From contig NZ_PRKW01000001.1 of the NCBI RefSeq assembly GCF_002927275.1, positions 186,001 to 250,000 on the forward strand: a DNA stretch of 64,000 nucleotides. The letters are read 5' to 3'. This document shows positions 1 through 7,919 of this stretch, in pieces. The translations under genes were made by a program, and so were the position numbers. The DNA is from Arthrobacter pityocampae. Lineage in GTDB: Bacteria; Actinomycetota; Actinomycetes; Actinomycetales; Micrococcaceae. Position 1 is the stretch's first letter. Every line of letters starts with the position of its first letter. Under the pieces are notes generated by a model. That model made no database searches. It saw only the letters and a program-made list of their open reading frames with translations, and was not told where the DNA came from.

Positions 1-1
1 G

Positions 2-121
2 CTCGAGATGCTCGCCCGCCGCGGCGAGGTCGACGCGAACGCGCCGAAGGAAGCCATCGAGAAGTACCGTCTGCTCGACGTGAATGCCGGCACCACCGGC
101 AACACGGGCGGCGACGCGTAG
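2..121 (+). CDS. aceE: Pyruvate dehydrogenase E1 component, C-terminal end (partial)
   Basis: Only the last 39 codons and the stop are in the window; the gene starts upstream. The tail contains EAIEKYRLLDVNAG and ends in GGDA, which I recognise as the C-terminus of actinobacterial homodimeric AceE, the thiamine-diphosphate E1 subunit that decarboxylates pyruvate and feeds acetyl-CoA to fatty acid synthesis. In Micrococcaceae aceE lies immediately upstream of the fas regulator and fabD operon, as here. The call rests on this short tail plus synteny; no catalytic region is visible. Confidence 0.85.
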   Translation, partial: LEMLARRGEVDANAPKEAIEKYRLLDVNAGTTGNTGGDA

Positions 122-186
122 GTCCGGTTCGTCCTCAGGGGGCGACGGCGGGAACAGCATCCCCTGTTCCCGCCGTCGCCTTCCTT

Positions 187-203
187 TTGTAGCCTTCACA
201 CAA
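187..203. promoter_or_regulatory. Candidate FasR operator upstream of fasR
   Basis: The sequence is TTGTAG, CCTTC, ACACAA: an imperfect 17-bp inverted repeat. It closely matches the perfect repeat TTGTAG-ACTTC-CTACAA found just before fabD. The shared pattern is TTGTAG-N-CTTC-NN-ACAA. Its place just upstream of the probable fasR -10 box suggests autoregulation. The function is inferred from the two matching copies. Confidence 0.5.
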
Positions 204-228
204 ATGGAGGGCGTCCGGCCGGAGACCG

Positions 229-234
229 TATGCT
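229..234 (+). promoter_or_regulatory. Probable -10 box of leaderless fasR transcript
   Basis: TATGCT fits the actinobacterial TANNNT -10 consensus and lies exactly six bases before the ATG at 241, so transcription would start on the A of the start codon. The GGAGG just before the ATG has no spacer and is badly placed to act as a ribosome binding site. Confidence 0.5.
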
Positions 235-240
235 CGGAGG

Positions 241-1554
241 ATGCCGCAGCCCGACGACGTCCCCGCCAGCGCTCCCGTCCCGGGCGGGGCGACGAACGCG
301 GGCGCCGCTCCCCCGGATCCGGCGACCGTCGAGAAGCTGCGCGCCACCATGGGTTCGCTGTCCACCGCGACGCTCCGGCAGCTCGACGCCGACCTGCCGT
401 GGTACCGCGGGCTGCGGCCCGACGAACGGTCCGCGCTCGGCGTGGTGGCGCAGAAGGGTATCGCGTCCTTCGTCAACTGGTACCAGAAACCCGTCTCGCC
501 GGCCTGGGTCCTCAGCGACGTGTTCGGCACGGCACCCACGGAACTCACCCGCTCCATCAGCCTCCAGAAGGCCCTGCAGCTCATCCGCGTGGTGGTGCAG
601 GTCGTCGAGGACCGCGTGCCGTTCCTCGCGCCCGCGGCCGACCAGGGGCCCCTGCGCGAGGCCGTCCTCCGCTATTCGCGGGAGGTCGCCTTCGCCGCAG
701 CCGACGTCTACGCCCGGGCCGCCGAGACCCGCGGCTCCTGGGACACCCGGCTCGAGGCACTCGTGGTGGACGCGATCCTGCGGGGCGAGAGCTCGGACGC
801 GCTGCGCTCCCGGATCGCCGCCGTGGGCTGGACCTCCCAGGCGCGGATCACCGTGATGGTCGGCAGCGCCCCGCAGGAACCCAACGCAGGCTTCCTCAAC
901 GAGCTGCGCCGTGTCACCGGGCGCCTGGCCGAGGACGTCCTCGTAGGGATCCAGGGTGAGCGGCTCATCCTCGTGCTGGGCGGCGTGCAGGATCCGGCCA
1001 AGGCCTACCCGAGGATCAGCGAGCTCTTCGGCGACGGCGCCGTCGTCTTCGGTCCCGACGCGGAATCGCTCGTCGCCGCCAGCAGCTCCGCCCAGGCGGC
1101 CTTCGCGGGGCTGACGGCCGCCCGCGCCTGGCCGGGGGCGCCCCGCCCCGTCTCCTCGGAGGACCTGTGGCCCGAACGCGTGATGTCCGGCGACGACACC
1201 GCGCGCCGCTCCCTCGTCCGGACCATCTACCGCCCGCTCCTGGCGGCCTCCAACGGGCTCGAACAGACCCTGTCCGCCTACCTCAGCCTCGGGCACTCGC
1301 TCGAGGCCACCGCGCGGGCCCTCTTCGTGCACGCGAACACCGTCCGGTACCGGCTCCGCCGCGTCTGCGACGTGACCGGCTGGGATCCGCTGGTCCCCCG
1401 CGAGGCGTACGTCCTCCAGACGGCGCTGGTCGTCGGCCGCCTCGCACCAGCGCAGACCACCGCCGGGCCCGGCGGAGCGGCGCCCGGGACCGTCCGCGCA
1501 GCACGCGCCGACCAGAGCGCGACGACGACCCTCGGCCGCGCCGTGTCCTTGTAG
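241..1554 (+). CDS. fasR: PucR/CdaR-type transcriptional activator of fatty acid synthesis (FasR)
   Basis: A 437-residue protein with a C-terminal PucR-type helix-turn-helix: LEQTLSAYLSLGHSLEATAR followed by LFVHANTVRYRLRRV, around residues 340-385. The middle part resembles the GGDEF-like regulatory region of this family. In Streptomyces a protein of this type and position, FasR, activates the fabD-fabH-acpP-fabF operon. Here the same operon follows directly, 78 nt downstream. The ATG at 241 has no properly spaced Shine-Dalgarno, but a TANNNT box six bases upstream points to leaderless translation. The stop codon lies within the inverted repeat proposed as operator for fabD. Identification rests on the HTH and synteny. 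Confidence 0.85.
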   Translation: MPQPDDVPASAPVPGGATNAGAAPPDPATVEKLRATMGSLSTATLRQLDADLPWYRGLRPDERSALGVVAQKGIASFVNWYQKPVSPAWVLSDVFGTAPTELTRSISLQKALQLIRVVVQVVEDRVPFLAPAADQGPLREAVLRYSREVAFAAADVYARAAETRGSWDTRLEALVVDAILRGESSDALRSRIAAVGWTSQARITVMVGSAPQEPNAGFLNELRRVTGRLAEDVLVGIQGERLILVLGGVQDPAKAYPRISELFGDGAVVFGPDAESLVAASSSAQAAFAGLTAARAWPGAPRPVSSEDLWPERVMSGDDTARRSLVRTIYRPLLAASNGLEQTLSAYLSLGHSLEATARALFVHANTVRYRLRRVCDVTGWDPLVPREAYVLQTALVVGRLAPAQTTAGPGGAAPGTVRAARADQSATTTLGRAVSL

Positions 1555-1565
1555 ACTTCCTACAA
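1549..1565. promoter_or_regulatory. Candidate FasR operator of the fab operon
   Basis: Perfect inverted repeat TTGTAG-ACTTC-CTACAA. Its first half overlaps the fasR stop codon and it ends 67 nt before the fabD start. A near copy lies upstream of fasR (187-203). The dyad and its position fit a dimeric HTH activator. No clear -35/-10 pair could be assigned in 1566-1632. Confidence 0.55.
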
Positions 1566-1632
1566 CGACGCTCAGCCAGCTTGGTTCAGCCGAACACCCG
1601 ATATTGCCCCACCGATTTGGAAAGCTGGAACA

Positions 1633-2598
1633 GTGCTCGCAATCGCCTGCCCCGGACAGGGCTCACAGACACCCGGCTTCCTGAGCCCCTGGCTCGAACT
1701 CCCGGGAGTGCGGGACCACCTGGAGCAACTCAGCGACCGCGCGGGCACCGACCTCGTGCGGCACGGTACCGTCTCCGACGAGGAGACCATCAAGGACACC
1801 GCCGTCGCCCAGCCGCTGATCGTCGCGGCCGGCCTCGTGACCGCGCGCCTGATCCTCCAGGATCACCTCCTCACCGCCGCGACCGTCATCGCGGGGCACT
1901 CCGTCGGTGAACTGACCGCGTCCGCCGTCGCGGGGGCACTCAGCGAGGACGACGCCGTCGCCTTCGTCCGCGTCAGGGCCAATGCCATGGCCGAGGCCGC
2001 CGCCGCCCTGCCGACGGGCATGAGCGCCGTCCTGGGTGGTGACCCCGACGAGGTCGCCGCCCTCCTGGCGGAGCTGGGGCTCACCGCCGCCAACGCCAAC
2101 GGAGGCGGGCAGATCGTCGCCGCCGGAACCCTCGAGCAGCTGGCAGCCCTCGCCGAGACCCCTCCGGCGAAGGCCCGGGTCATCGCCCTGAAAGTCGCCG
2201 GAGCCTTCCACACGGCGCACATGGCCCCGGCCGTGACGGCCCTCGAGGCGCTGCGTCCCAACCTGACACCCACGGATCCGCTCGCCACCCTCGTGTCCAA
2301 CTATGACGGCCGGCCGGTCGCCACCGGCGAGGCCAACCTGGACAGCCTGATCGCGCAGGTCTCACGCCCGGTGCGCTGGGACCTCTGCATGGAATCGATG
2401 CAGGCGATGGGCGTCACCGGGATGGTCGAACTCTCCCCCGCAGGCACGCTGACCGGTCTGGCCAAGCGCGGAATGCGCGGCACAGCGGCACTCGCACTAA
2501 AGTCGCCCGAGGACCTCGACGCCGCCCGCAGCTTCCTCGAGGAGCACTCGCGGACCTCGGATCTCGATCCCTCCCTTACCTCCGAAGGACCTCAGTGA
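1633..2598 (+). CDS. fabD: Malonyl-CoA:ACP transacylase
   Basis: 321 residues. It transfers malonate from CoA to acyl carrier protein, supplying extender units for type II fatty acid synthesis in the cytosol. The N-terminal CPGQGSQTPGF motif and the nucleophile elbow GHSVGELTA (catalytic Ser in GHS) are intact; the partner His is in AFHTAHM. The start is GTG at 1633, immediately followed by the conserved LAIACPGQG. First gene of the fabD-fabH-acpP-fabF operon; its TGA overlaps the GTG of fabH by 4 nt, so the two are probably translationally coupled. Confidence 0.97.
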   Translation: MLAIACPGQGSQTPGFLSPWLELPGVRDHLEQLSDRAGTDLVRHGTVSDEETIKDTAVAQPLIVAAGLVTARLILQDHLLTAATVIAGHSVGELTASAVAGALSEDDAVAFVRVRANAMAEAAAALPTGMSAVLGGDPDEVAALLAELGLTAANANGGGQIVAAGTLEQLAALAETPPAKARVIALKVAGAFHTAHMAPAVTALEALRPNLTPTDPLATLVSNYDGRPVATGEANLDSLIAQVSRPVRWDLCMESMQAMGVTGMVELSPAGTLTGLAKRGMRGTAALALKSPEDLDAARSFLEEHSRTSDLDPSLTSEGPQ

Positions 2599-3650
2599 GC
2601 ATCACCGCCCTCAAGCAAGCCCCCCTCCGCGAACACACCCGCATCCTCGGCGTCGGCGCCTACCGGCCCGAGGTCATCGTCACCAACGATGACGTGTGCC
2701 AGTGGATCGACTCCTCCGACGAGTGGATCCGGCAGCGGACCGGCATCGTCACCCGGCACCGCGCGCCCCGCGACGTCAGCGTCATCGACATGGCGGAGGC
2801 CGCCTCCCGGGAAGCGTTGGACGCCGCAGGGATCGAGGCCTCCCAGCTCGGCGCCGTCCTCGTCTCCACCGTGACCCACCCGTACGCCACGCCGTCGGCC
2901 GCCGCGCAGCTGACCGACCGCCTGGGTGCCACCCCGGCACCGGCCTACGACATCTCCGCGGCCTGCGCCGGCTACTGCTACGGCATCGCGCAGGGTGACG
3001 CCCTGGTCCACGCCGGCACCGCCGAGTACGTCCTCGTGGTGGGCGTCGAGAAGCTCTCGGACTTCATCGACAACGGTGAGCGCACCATCTCGTTCCTGCT
3101 CGGTGACGGCGCCGGCGCCGTCGTGATCGGCCCGGGCGATTCTGCGGGCATCGGCCCCTCCGTGTGGGGATCCGACGGCAGCAAGCACGCAGCCATCCGC
3201 ATGAACCGGTCCCTCATCGACGTGCGCGACTACGCCCTCGGCGTTGTCACCACCGACACGGAGGACGAAGCCGACATCAGCCGCCAGAGCCTGTGGCCGA
3301 CCATGGTCCAGGACGGGCCCACCGTGTTCCGCTGGGCCGTCTGGGAGATGGCGAAGGTCGCCCAGAGCGCCCTGGACGCGGCCGGCATCACCGCGGACGA
3401 CCTCGCGGCGTTCCTCCCCCATCAGGCCAACATCCGTATCATCGATGAGATGGTGAAGCAGCTGAAGCTCCCCGACCACGTCTACGTGGCGCGGGACATC
3501 GTGGATGCCGGCAACACCTCCGCGGCCTCGATCCCCCTCGCCATGCACCGCACGCTGAAGGAACAGCCGTCGCTGAGCGGGAAGCTCGCTCTGCAGATCG
3601 GTTTCGGAGCGGGCCTCGTGTTCGGCGCGCAGGTCGTGGTTCTTCCCTAG
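2595..3650 (+). CDS. fabH: 3-oxoacyl-ACP synthase III (KAS III)
   Basis: 351 residues. It condenses an acyl-CoA primer with malonyl-ACP to start fatty acid chains; in Arthrobacter-type bacteria the primers are largely branched acyl-CoAs. The thiolase-fold catalytic triad is visible: Cys in ISAACAGYCYG, His in FLPHQANIRI and Asn in DAGNTSAAS. GTG start at 2595 overlaps the fabD stop (GTGA), with AAGGAC as Shine-Dalgarno inside the end of fabD. It is distinct from the KAS III-like oleA at 42 kb. Confidence 0.97.
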   Translation: MSITALKQAPLREHTRILGVGAYRPEVIVTNDDVCQWIDSSDEWIRQRTGIVTRHRAPRDVSVIDMAEAASREALDAAGIEASQLGAVLVSTVTHPYATPSAAAQLTDRLGATPAPAYDISAACAGYCYGIAQGDALVHAGTAEYVLVVGVEKLSDFIDNGERTISFLLGDGAGAVVIGPGDSAGIGPSVWGSDGSKHAAIRMNRSLIDVRDYALGVVTTDTEDEADISRQSLWPTMVQDGPTVFRWAVWEMAKVAQSALDAAGITADDLAAFLPHQANIRIIDEMVKQLKLPDHVYVARDIVDAGNTSAASIPLAMHRTLKEQPSLSGKLALQIGFGAGLVFGAQVVVLP

Positions 3651-3726
3651 ATTTCAAGCCCAGACCGCGATAGTGCGGTTTGACCATCCCCGCCGGTGCA
3701 CCGGCAGAAACAGAAAAGGAGCCATC

Positions 3727-3972
3727 ATGGCTAGCAACGAAGAGATCCTGACCGGCCTGGCCGAGATCGTCAACGAAGAGACGGGCCTCGCCCCCGAGTC
3801 CGTCGAGATGGACAAGTCCTTCACCGATGACCTCGACATCGACTCGATCTCGATGATGACCATCGTCGTCAACGCCGAGGAGAAGTTCGGTGTGCGCATC
3901 CCGGACGAGGAAGTCAAGAACCTGAAGACCGTCGGCGACGCCGTCACGTTCATCTCGGGCGCCCAGGCCTAG
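3727..3972 (+). CDS. acpP: Acyl carrier protein
   Basis: 81 residues, very acidic. Phosphopantetheine is attached to the Ser of DLDIDSISMM; the motif is DSI rather than the commoner DSL, usual for this lineage. The start is ATG at 3727 after a strong AAAAGGAG; the reading frame is open further upstream but nothing conserved lies there. It carries growing acyl chains between FabD, FabH, FabF and other FAS enzymes. It sits 76 nt after fabH, and a stable hairpin separates it from fabF. Confidence 0.97.
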   Translation: MASNEEILTGLAEIVNEETGLAPESVEMDKSFTDDLDIDSISMMTIVVNAEEKFGVRIPDEEVKNLKTVGDAVTFISGAQA

Positions 3973-3991
3973 TTCCTGCGGTTCCGAGCGC

Positions 3992-4029
3992 TGCGGCCGC
4001 TCCCGGCGTCCCCGCCGTGAGCGGCCGCA
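3992..4029 (+). other. Stable hairpin between acpP and fabF
   Basis: TGCGGCCGCTC (3992-4002) pairs perfectly with GAGCGGCCGCA (4019-4029), and inside it CGGCG pairs with CGCCG (4004-4008 with 4013-4017). There is no T-tract. It lies inside the operon after acpP, whose product is needed in large excess over FabF, so it could act as an mRNA 3'-stabilising element or partial terminator. Confidence 0.5.
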
Positions 4030-4086
4030 TTCGTACTCCCCCGCCCCGGTCGTGCCGGCGCACCTCCCAGCTTCGAAAGAGTGACC

Positions 4087-5322
4087 ATGCCACGCAAAGT
4101 CGTCATCACCGGACTCGGTGCCACCACCCCCATCGGCGGGGACGTCCCGAGCATGTGGGCCAACTCCCTCAAGGGAGTCTCCGGCGCACGGACCATCGAG
4201 GCCGACTGGGTGCAGGAGTTCGAACTGCCGGTGACCTTCGCCGCCCAGATCACGACGCCCGCCTCGGAGGTCCTCTCCCGGGTCGAGGCCAAGCGGATGG
4301 ACCCGTCCACGCAGTTCGCCGTCATCGCCTCCCGTGAGGCGTGGCGTGACTCGGGCATCGAGGAGGTCGACAAGGATCGCCTGGCCGTTGCGTTCGCCAC
4401 GGGGATCGGCGGCGTGTGGACGCTGCTCGACGCCTGGGACACCCTGCGCGAGAAGGGCCCCCGGCGGGTCCTGCCGATGACCGTACCCATGCTGATGCCC
4501 AACGGCCCCGCCGCGGCCGTCAGCCTCGACCTCGGCGCCCGCGCCGGCGCCCACACGCCGGTGTCCGCCTGCGCGTCCGGCACGGAGGCCCTGCACGTGG
4601 GCCTCGAACTGATCCGGTCCGGCAAGGCCGACGTCGTCATGTGCGGCGGTGCCGAAGCTGCGATCCACCCGATGCCCATCGCGGCGTTCGCCGCCATGCA
4701 GGCCCTGTCGCGGCGCAACGACGAGCCGGAGCTGGCATCACGCCCCTACGACACGGGCCGTAATGGCTTCGTCATGGGTGAGGGCGCCGGCGCCCTCGTC
4801 ATCGAGGCCGAGGAGCACGCCCTGGCCCGCGGTGCCCGCATCTACGCCGAGCTCGCCGGCACGTCCGTGACCGCGGACGCGTACCACATCACGGCCCCCG
4901 ACCCCGAGGGGCTGGGGGCGACCCGCGCGCTCAAGGCGGCCCTCTTCGACGCCCGCGCGCAGCCGGAGGACGTGGTCCATGTCAACGCGCACGCCACCTC
5001 GACGCCGGTGGGCGACAAGCCCGAGTACACCGCGCTGAAGGCGGCGCTGGGCAGCCACGTGCAGGATGTGGCAGTCTCGGCGACGAAGTCCCAGACGGGT
5101 CATCTCCTCGGCGCCTCCGGTGCCGTGGAAGCGGTCATGACGGTCCTCGCCATCCACGAGCGCAAGGCCCCCGTGACGATCAACCTGGACAACCAGGACC
5201 CCGAGATCCCCCTCGACGTCGTCACCGCCCCGCGGGACCTGCCGCAGGGCGACATCGTCGCGCTGAGCAACTCCTTCGGGTTCGGCGGCCACAACGCCGT
5301 CATCGTGCTCCGGAACGTCTGA
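4087..5322 (+). CDS. fabF: 3-oxoacyl-ACP synthase II (KAS II)
   Basis: 411 residues from the ATG at 4087. It elongates acyl-ACP by decarboxylative condensation with malonyl-ACP. The active-site Cys is in VSACASGTEAL, with the two His in VNAHATSTPVGD and KSQTGHLLGA; a glycine-rich C-terminal NSFGFGGHNA is present. A GTG two codons earlier (4081) is in frame, but GAAAGAG is better spaced for the ATG. Last gene of the fab operon, followed by a strong terminator. Confidence 0.97.
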   Translation: MPRKVVITGLGATTPIGGDVPSMWANSLKGVSGARTIEADWVQEFELPVTFAAQITTPASEVLSRVEAKRMDPSTQFAVIASREAWRDSGIEEVDKDRLAVAFATGIGGVWTLLDAWDTLREKGPRRVLPMTVPMLMPNGPAAAVSLDLGARAGAHTPVSACASGTEALHVGLELIRSGKADVVMCGGAEAAIHPMPIAAFAAMQALSRRNDEPELASRPYDTGRNGFVMGEGAGALVIEAEEHALARGARIYAELAGTSVTADAYHITAPDPEGLGATRALKAALFDARAQPEDVVHVNAHATSTPVGDKPEYTALKAALGSHVQDVAVSATKSQTGHLLGASGAVEAVMTVLAIHERKAPVTINLDNQDPEIPLDVVTAPRDLPQGDIVALSNSFGFGGHNAVIVLRNV

Positions 5323-5337
5323 GCCACACCCCGAACG

Positions 5338-5371
5338 GGAAAGGCGCCACCCGGACGGGTGGCGCCTTTCC
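5338..5371. terminator. Bidirectional terminator between fabF and the DUF3145 gene
   Basis: Perfect 15-bp stem (5338-5352 with 5357-5371) around a GGAC loop. The arms carry GGAAAGG/CCTTTCC ends, giving short A/T runs on both strands. It lies between convergent genes. Confidence 0.85.
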
Positions 5372-5390
5372 TCGTCCTGTGGCCGGGTCC

Positions 5391-5894
5391 TCAGCCCACC
5401 TGGTGCAGCCAGCGCACGGGGGCGCCCTCGGCGGCGTGGCGGAAGGGTTCCAGTTCCTCGTCCCACGACTCCCCGAGGGCTAGGGACAGTTCGTGGTAGA
5501 CGGCGGCGGGATCGCCGGCGCCCGCCTCGTAGGCGTAGCGGATGCGGTCCTCGGTCACCATGATGTTGCCGTGGACGTCCGTCGTGGCGTGGAAGATCCC
5601 GAGCTCGGGCGTATGCGACCATCGGCCGCCGTCGGCACCGGCGCTCTGCTCCTCGGTGACCTCGTACCGCAGGTGGGCCCAGCCGCGGAGCGCGGAGGCG
5701 AGCTGCGCGCCGGACCCCTGGGAGCCGACCCACGAGAGTTCGCACCGCAGCATTCCGGGCGCGGCAGGCTGCGGCGTCCACTCCATGTCGATGCGCCTGT
5801 CCAGTACGGAGCCGACCGCCCACTCGACATGAGGGCACAACGCAGTAGGGGCTGAGTGCACGTACAAGACACCGCGCGCCATCACAACAGACAT
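5391..5894 (-). CDS. DUF3145 family protein
   Basis: 167 residues, conserved in Actinobacteria next to the fatty acid synthase operon; function unknown. The start ARGVLYVHSAPTALCPHVEWA and the acidic EDRIRYAYE region are typical of the family. ATG at 5894 is chosen because GGAGG lies seven bases upstream and the family begins here; earlier in-frame starts add a non-conserved extension. No membrane segment or signal peptide is seen. Its fixed position beside fabF suggests a link to lipid metabolism, which is inference. Confidence 0.85.
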   Translation of the reverse strand: MSVVMARGVLYVHSAPTALCPHVEWAVGSVLDRRIDMEWTPQPAAPGMLRCELSWVGSQGSGAQLASALRGWAHLRYEVTEEQSAGADGGRWSHTPELGIFHATTDVHGNIMVTEDRIRYAYEAGAGDPAAVYHELSLALGESWDEELEPFRHAAEGAPVRWLHQVG

Positions 5895-6113
5895 TCCATC
5901 CTCCATAGCTGTAGGTACGTCTTCCCCAACGACCTGCAACGGATGGTGGCAGTGCAATGAACCTGGCGGAACTTCCCGAGACCTCCCCGCGATACCGCGG
6001 GGTCCCCCGACTTCTGCTCATTGTGCACGAGAGGCGTGAATTCCGCCACTTCGCCAGCCTACTGCCCATCCCTTGGACGGGGCCCCGGCAGGCGTCCCGA
6101 CAGGGGCCCGTCC

Positions 6114-7046
6114 CTAGGCCCTGGGGTGTGCCTGCTCGTAGCTACGGCGGAGCCGGTCGACGGAGACGTGCGTGTACAGCTGCGTGGTGGCCAGGCTGGA
6201 GTGCCCGAGGATCTCCTGCACCGCGCGGAGGTCGGCGCCGCCGTCGAGCAGATGGGTTGCGGCGCTGTGCCGCAGGGCGTGCGGCCCCCGCGCAGCAGTG
6301 TCGCCCAGGGCGTCGAGGGTCGTCCTGACCTGGGCCCGCACGGCCCGCTGATCGATCCGCCCCCCGCGTCGTCCGAGGAAGAGGGCGGGCCCGCTCCTCC
6401 CCGTCGCCCACTGCGGACGGCCGCGCCGCAGCCAGTCCTCGACGGCGTGCGCGGCGGGGACGCCGTACGGGACGGTCCGCTCCTTCGCGCCCTTGCCCAG
6501 CACCACGAGCGTGCGGCGCTCGGTGTCGAGGTCGTCGATGTCGAGTCCCACCAGTTCACCGACGCGGACACCCGTGCCGTACAGCAGCTCGAGCATCGCC
6601 CGGAGCTGCAACTCGTGCGGGTGGCCCTGCCCGGTCTGCTCGGCGGCGCTCGTGAACAGCGCGGCGGCCTGCGGCTGGCTGAGGACGGCGGGCAGGGTGC
6701 TGGTGCGTCTGGGGGCACGGAGGCGGAGCGCCGGGTTGGCGGGGACGAGCTCCTCACGGACCGCCCAGTCCATGAAAGAGCGGACGGACGCCGACCGACG
6801 GGCGATCGTCGCCCGGGACAGCCCTGCGGCGTCGAGCGCTCCGAGCCAGGCGCGGAAGTGCCGCAGTTCCAGTTGCGGGAGTGCGACGACCCCCGACGAT
6901 CCTGCGTGCAGCAGGAAGAGTTCGACGTCCTTGAGGTACGCGCGCACCGTGTGCTCGGAGCGGTTGCGCTCCCGTGTCAGGTAGTCCCCGAATCCTTCGA
7001 GGGCGGCCCGGAGCCCGCGCGCCAGTCCCGTACTGCTGTCTGCCAT
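6114..7046 (-). CDS. xerC: Tyrosine recombinase XerC
   Basis: 310 residues. An N-terminal SAM-like core-binding domain (about 10-100) is followed by a catalytic domain with Arg in LYGTGVRVGEL, HALRHSAATHLL (HxxR), the second His in LGHSSLATTQ and nucleophile Tyr in QLYTHVS. It resolves chromosome dimers at dif with XerD. A GGAGG lies five bases before the ATG at 7046. In Actinobacteria it is commonly found close to dprA, as here; it is a housekeeping gene, unrelated to the nearby integrated element. Confidence 0.93.
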   Translation of the reverse strand: MADSSTGLARGLRAALEGFGDYLTRERNRSEHTVRAYLKDVELFLLHAGSSGVVALPQLELRHFRAWLGALDAAGLSRATIARRSASVRSFMDWAVREELVPANPALRLRAPRRTSTLPAVLSQPQAAALFTSAAEQTGQGHPHELQLRAMLELLYGTGVRVGELVGLDIDDLDTERRTLVVLGKGAKERTVPYGVPAAHAVEDWLRRGRPQWATGRSGPALFLGRRGGRIDQRAVRAQVRTTLDALGDTAARGPHALRHSAATHLLDGGADLRAVQEILGHSSLATTQLYTHVSVDRLRRSYEQAHPRA

Positions 7047-7118
7047 GAAATCCTCCGCTCCCCAGTATCCACGGCGTACTCCGTTCCGCGTGGTGACCGG
7101 CCCGGCGGGGCGCCGCGT

Positions 7119-7790
7119 TCACCCCGGGGCCCCGGGGCCGGGATCGTCTCTGTGGTCTGCTTCCAACTCGAGGAGTGCGGTCTTGGCCCCGGTGCCCGCC
7201 GCGTATCCGATCACGGCACCGGTGCTGCTGACCACCCGGTGGCCGGGCACGATGATCGACACGGGATTGCTCCGCACTGCCGCTCCGATGGCCCGGCCCA
7301 TCCGGGGATTGCCGAGCCGGACGGCGATGTCGCGGTAGCTGCGGGTGCCCCCGTAGGGGATCGCGCCCACCTCGGCCCAGACCTGCTGCTGGAACTCCGT
7401 GCCGTGGAGCGCGAGCGGGAGGTCGAAGGTGCGCCGTGATCCGGCGAAATACTCCGCAAGCTCCTGGTCCGCCCGGAGGAGCAGATCGACGACGGGGGCA
7501 GGCGGCGCCACCGCACTGTCCGATGTGGTCGTCGGGGCATCCCACTCGCGGACATCGTCCGTCAGGATCCGGAGGCCGAGGTGCGCCGGGGCCGGCGCCG
7601 GCGAATGCCCGGCGTGGTAGAGGCCGACGATCGCCACGGTTCCGGTTCCGGTTCCGTTGTCCGTATTGGTAGCGGCCCTGATTCCGGGGCCAGGCTGGAG
7701 CCCGGCGACGATCACCAGGGCTCCGACCGGTGACTGGATTTCATGATGCCACCGGTCGGTCTCCGGGTCGCTGGGATGGGGTGCGGTCAT
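7119..7790 (-). CDS. O6-alkylguanine-DNA alkyltransferase homologue lacking the catalytic cysteine
   Basis: 223 residues. The C-terminal half is a methylated-DNA-cysteine methyltransferase domain: TEFQQQVWAEVGAIPYGGT, then NPVSIIVPGHRVVSSTGA, then GYAAGT. In active enzymes the motif is PCHRV; here it is PGHRV, with codon GGC at 7242-7244 (residue 183) in place of TGC. The protein therefore cannot accept an alkyl group on that Cys. It could be an alkyltransferase-like DNA-damage sensor (known ATLs usually have Trp at this site), a decayed Ogt, or a sequence error. The N-terminal half is low in complexity and has a run of Thr-Gly repeats. Good AGGAGG before the ATG; the gene lies between xerC and dprA. 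Confidence 0.8.
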   Translation of the reverse strand: MTAPHPSDPETDRWHHEIQSPVGALVIVAGLQPGPGIRAATNTDNGTGTGTVAIVGLYHAGHSPAPAPAHLGLRILTDDVREWDAPTTTSDSAVAPPAPVVDLLLRADQELAEYFAGSRRTFDLPLALHGTEFQQQVWAEVGAIPYGGTRSYRDIAVRLGNPRMGRAIGAAVRSNPVSIIVPGHRVVSSTGAVIGYAAGTGAKTALLELEADHRDDPGPGAPG

Positions 7791-7919
7791 GGCTGTCCTC
7801 CTGTGCCGAGTGGTGTCCGATGAGTCGCGGCGTCCGGACCGGGTGGTGGGTGAGGTCGGGTGACGCCGGCGCGCCGCGTCGGGGCAGCGCCAGGTCGGGT
7901 CTGCGTCTGCGTCTGCGTG

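Noticed and set aside
196-1332. Long minus-strand open frame opposite fasR, and many similar long frames opposite smc, amtB, oleBC, recG and others
   Set aside because: High GC gives long open frames on the non-coding strand. They lack recognisable domains and a plausible start, and the plus-strand genes have clear family motifs.
6114-7046. xerC as the integrase of the element
   Set aside because: It is outside the element, conserved in position near dprA, and the element has its own serine integrase next to attL.
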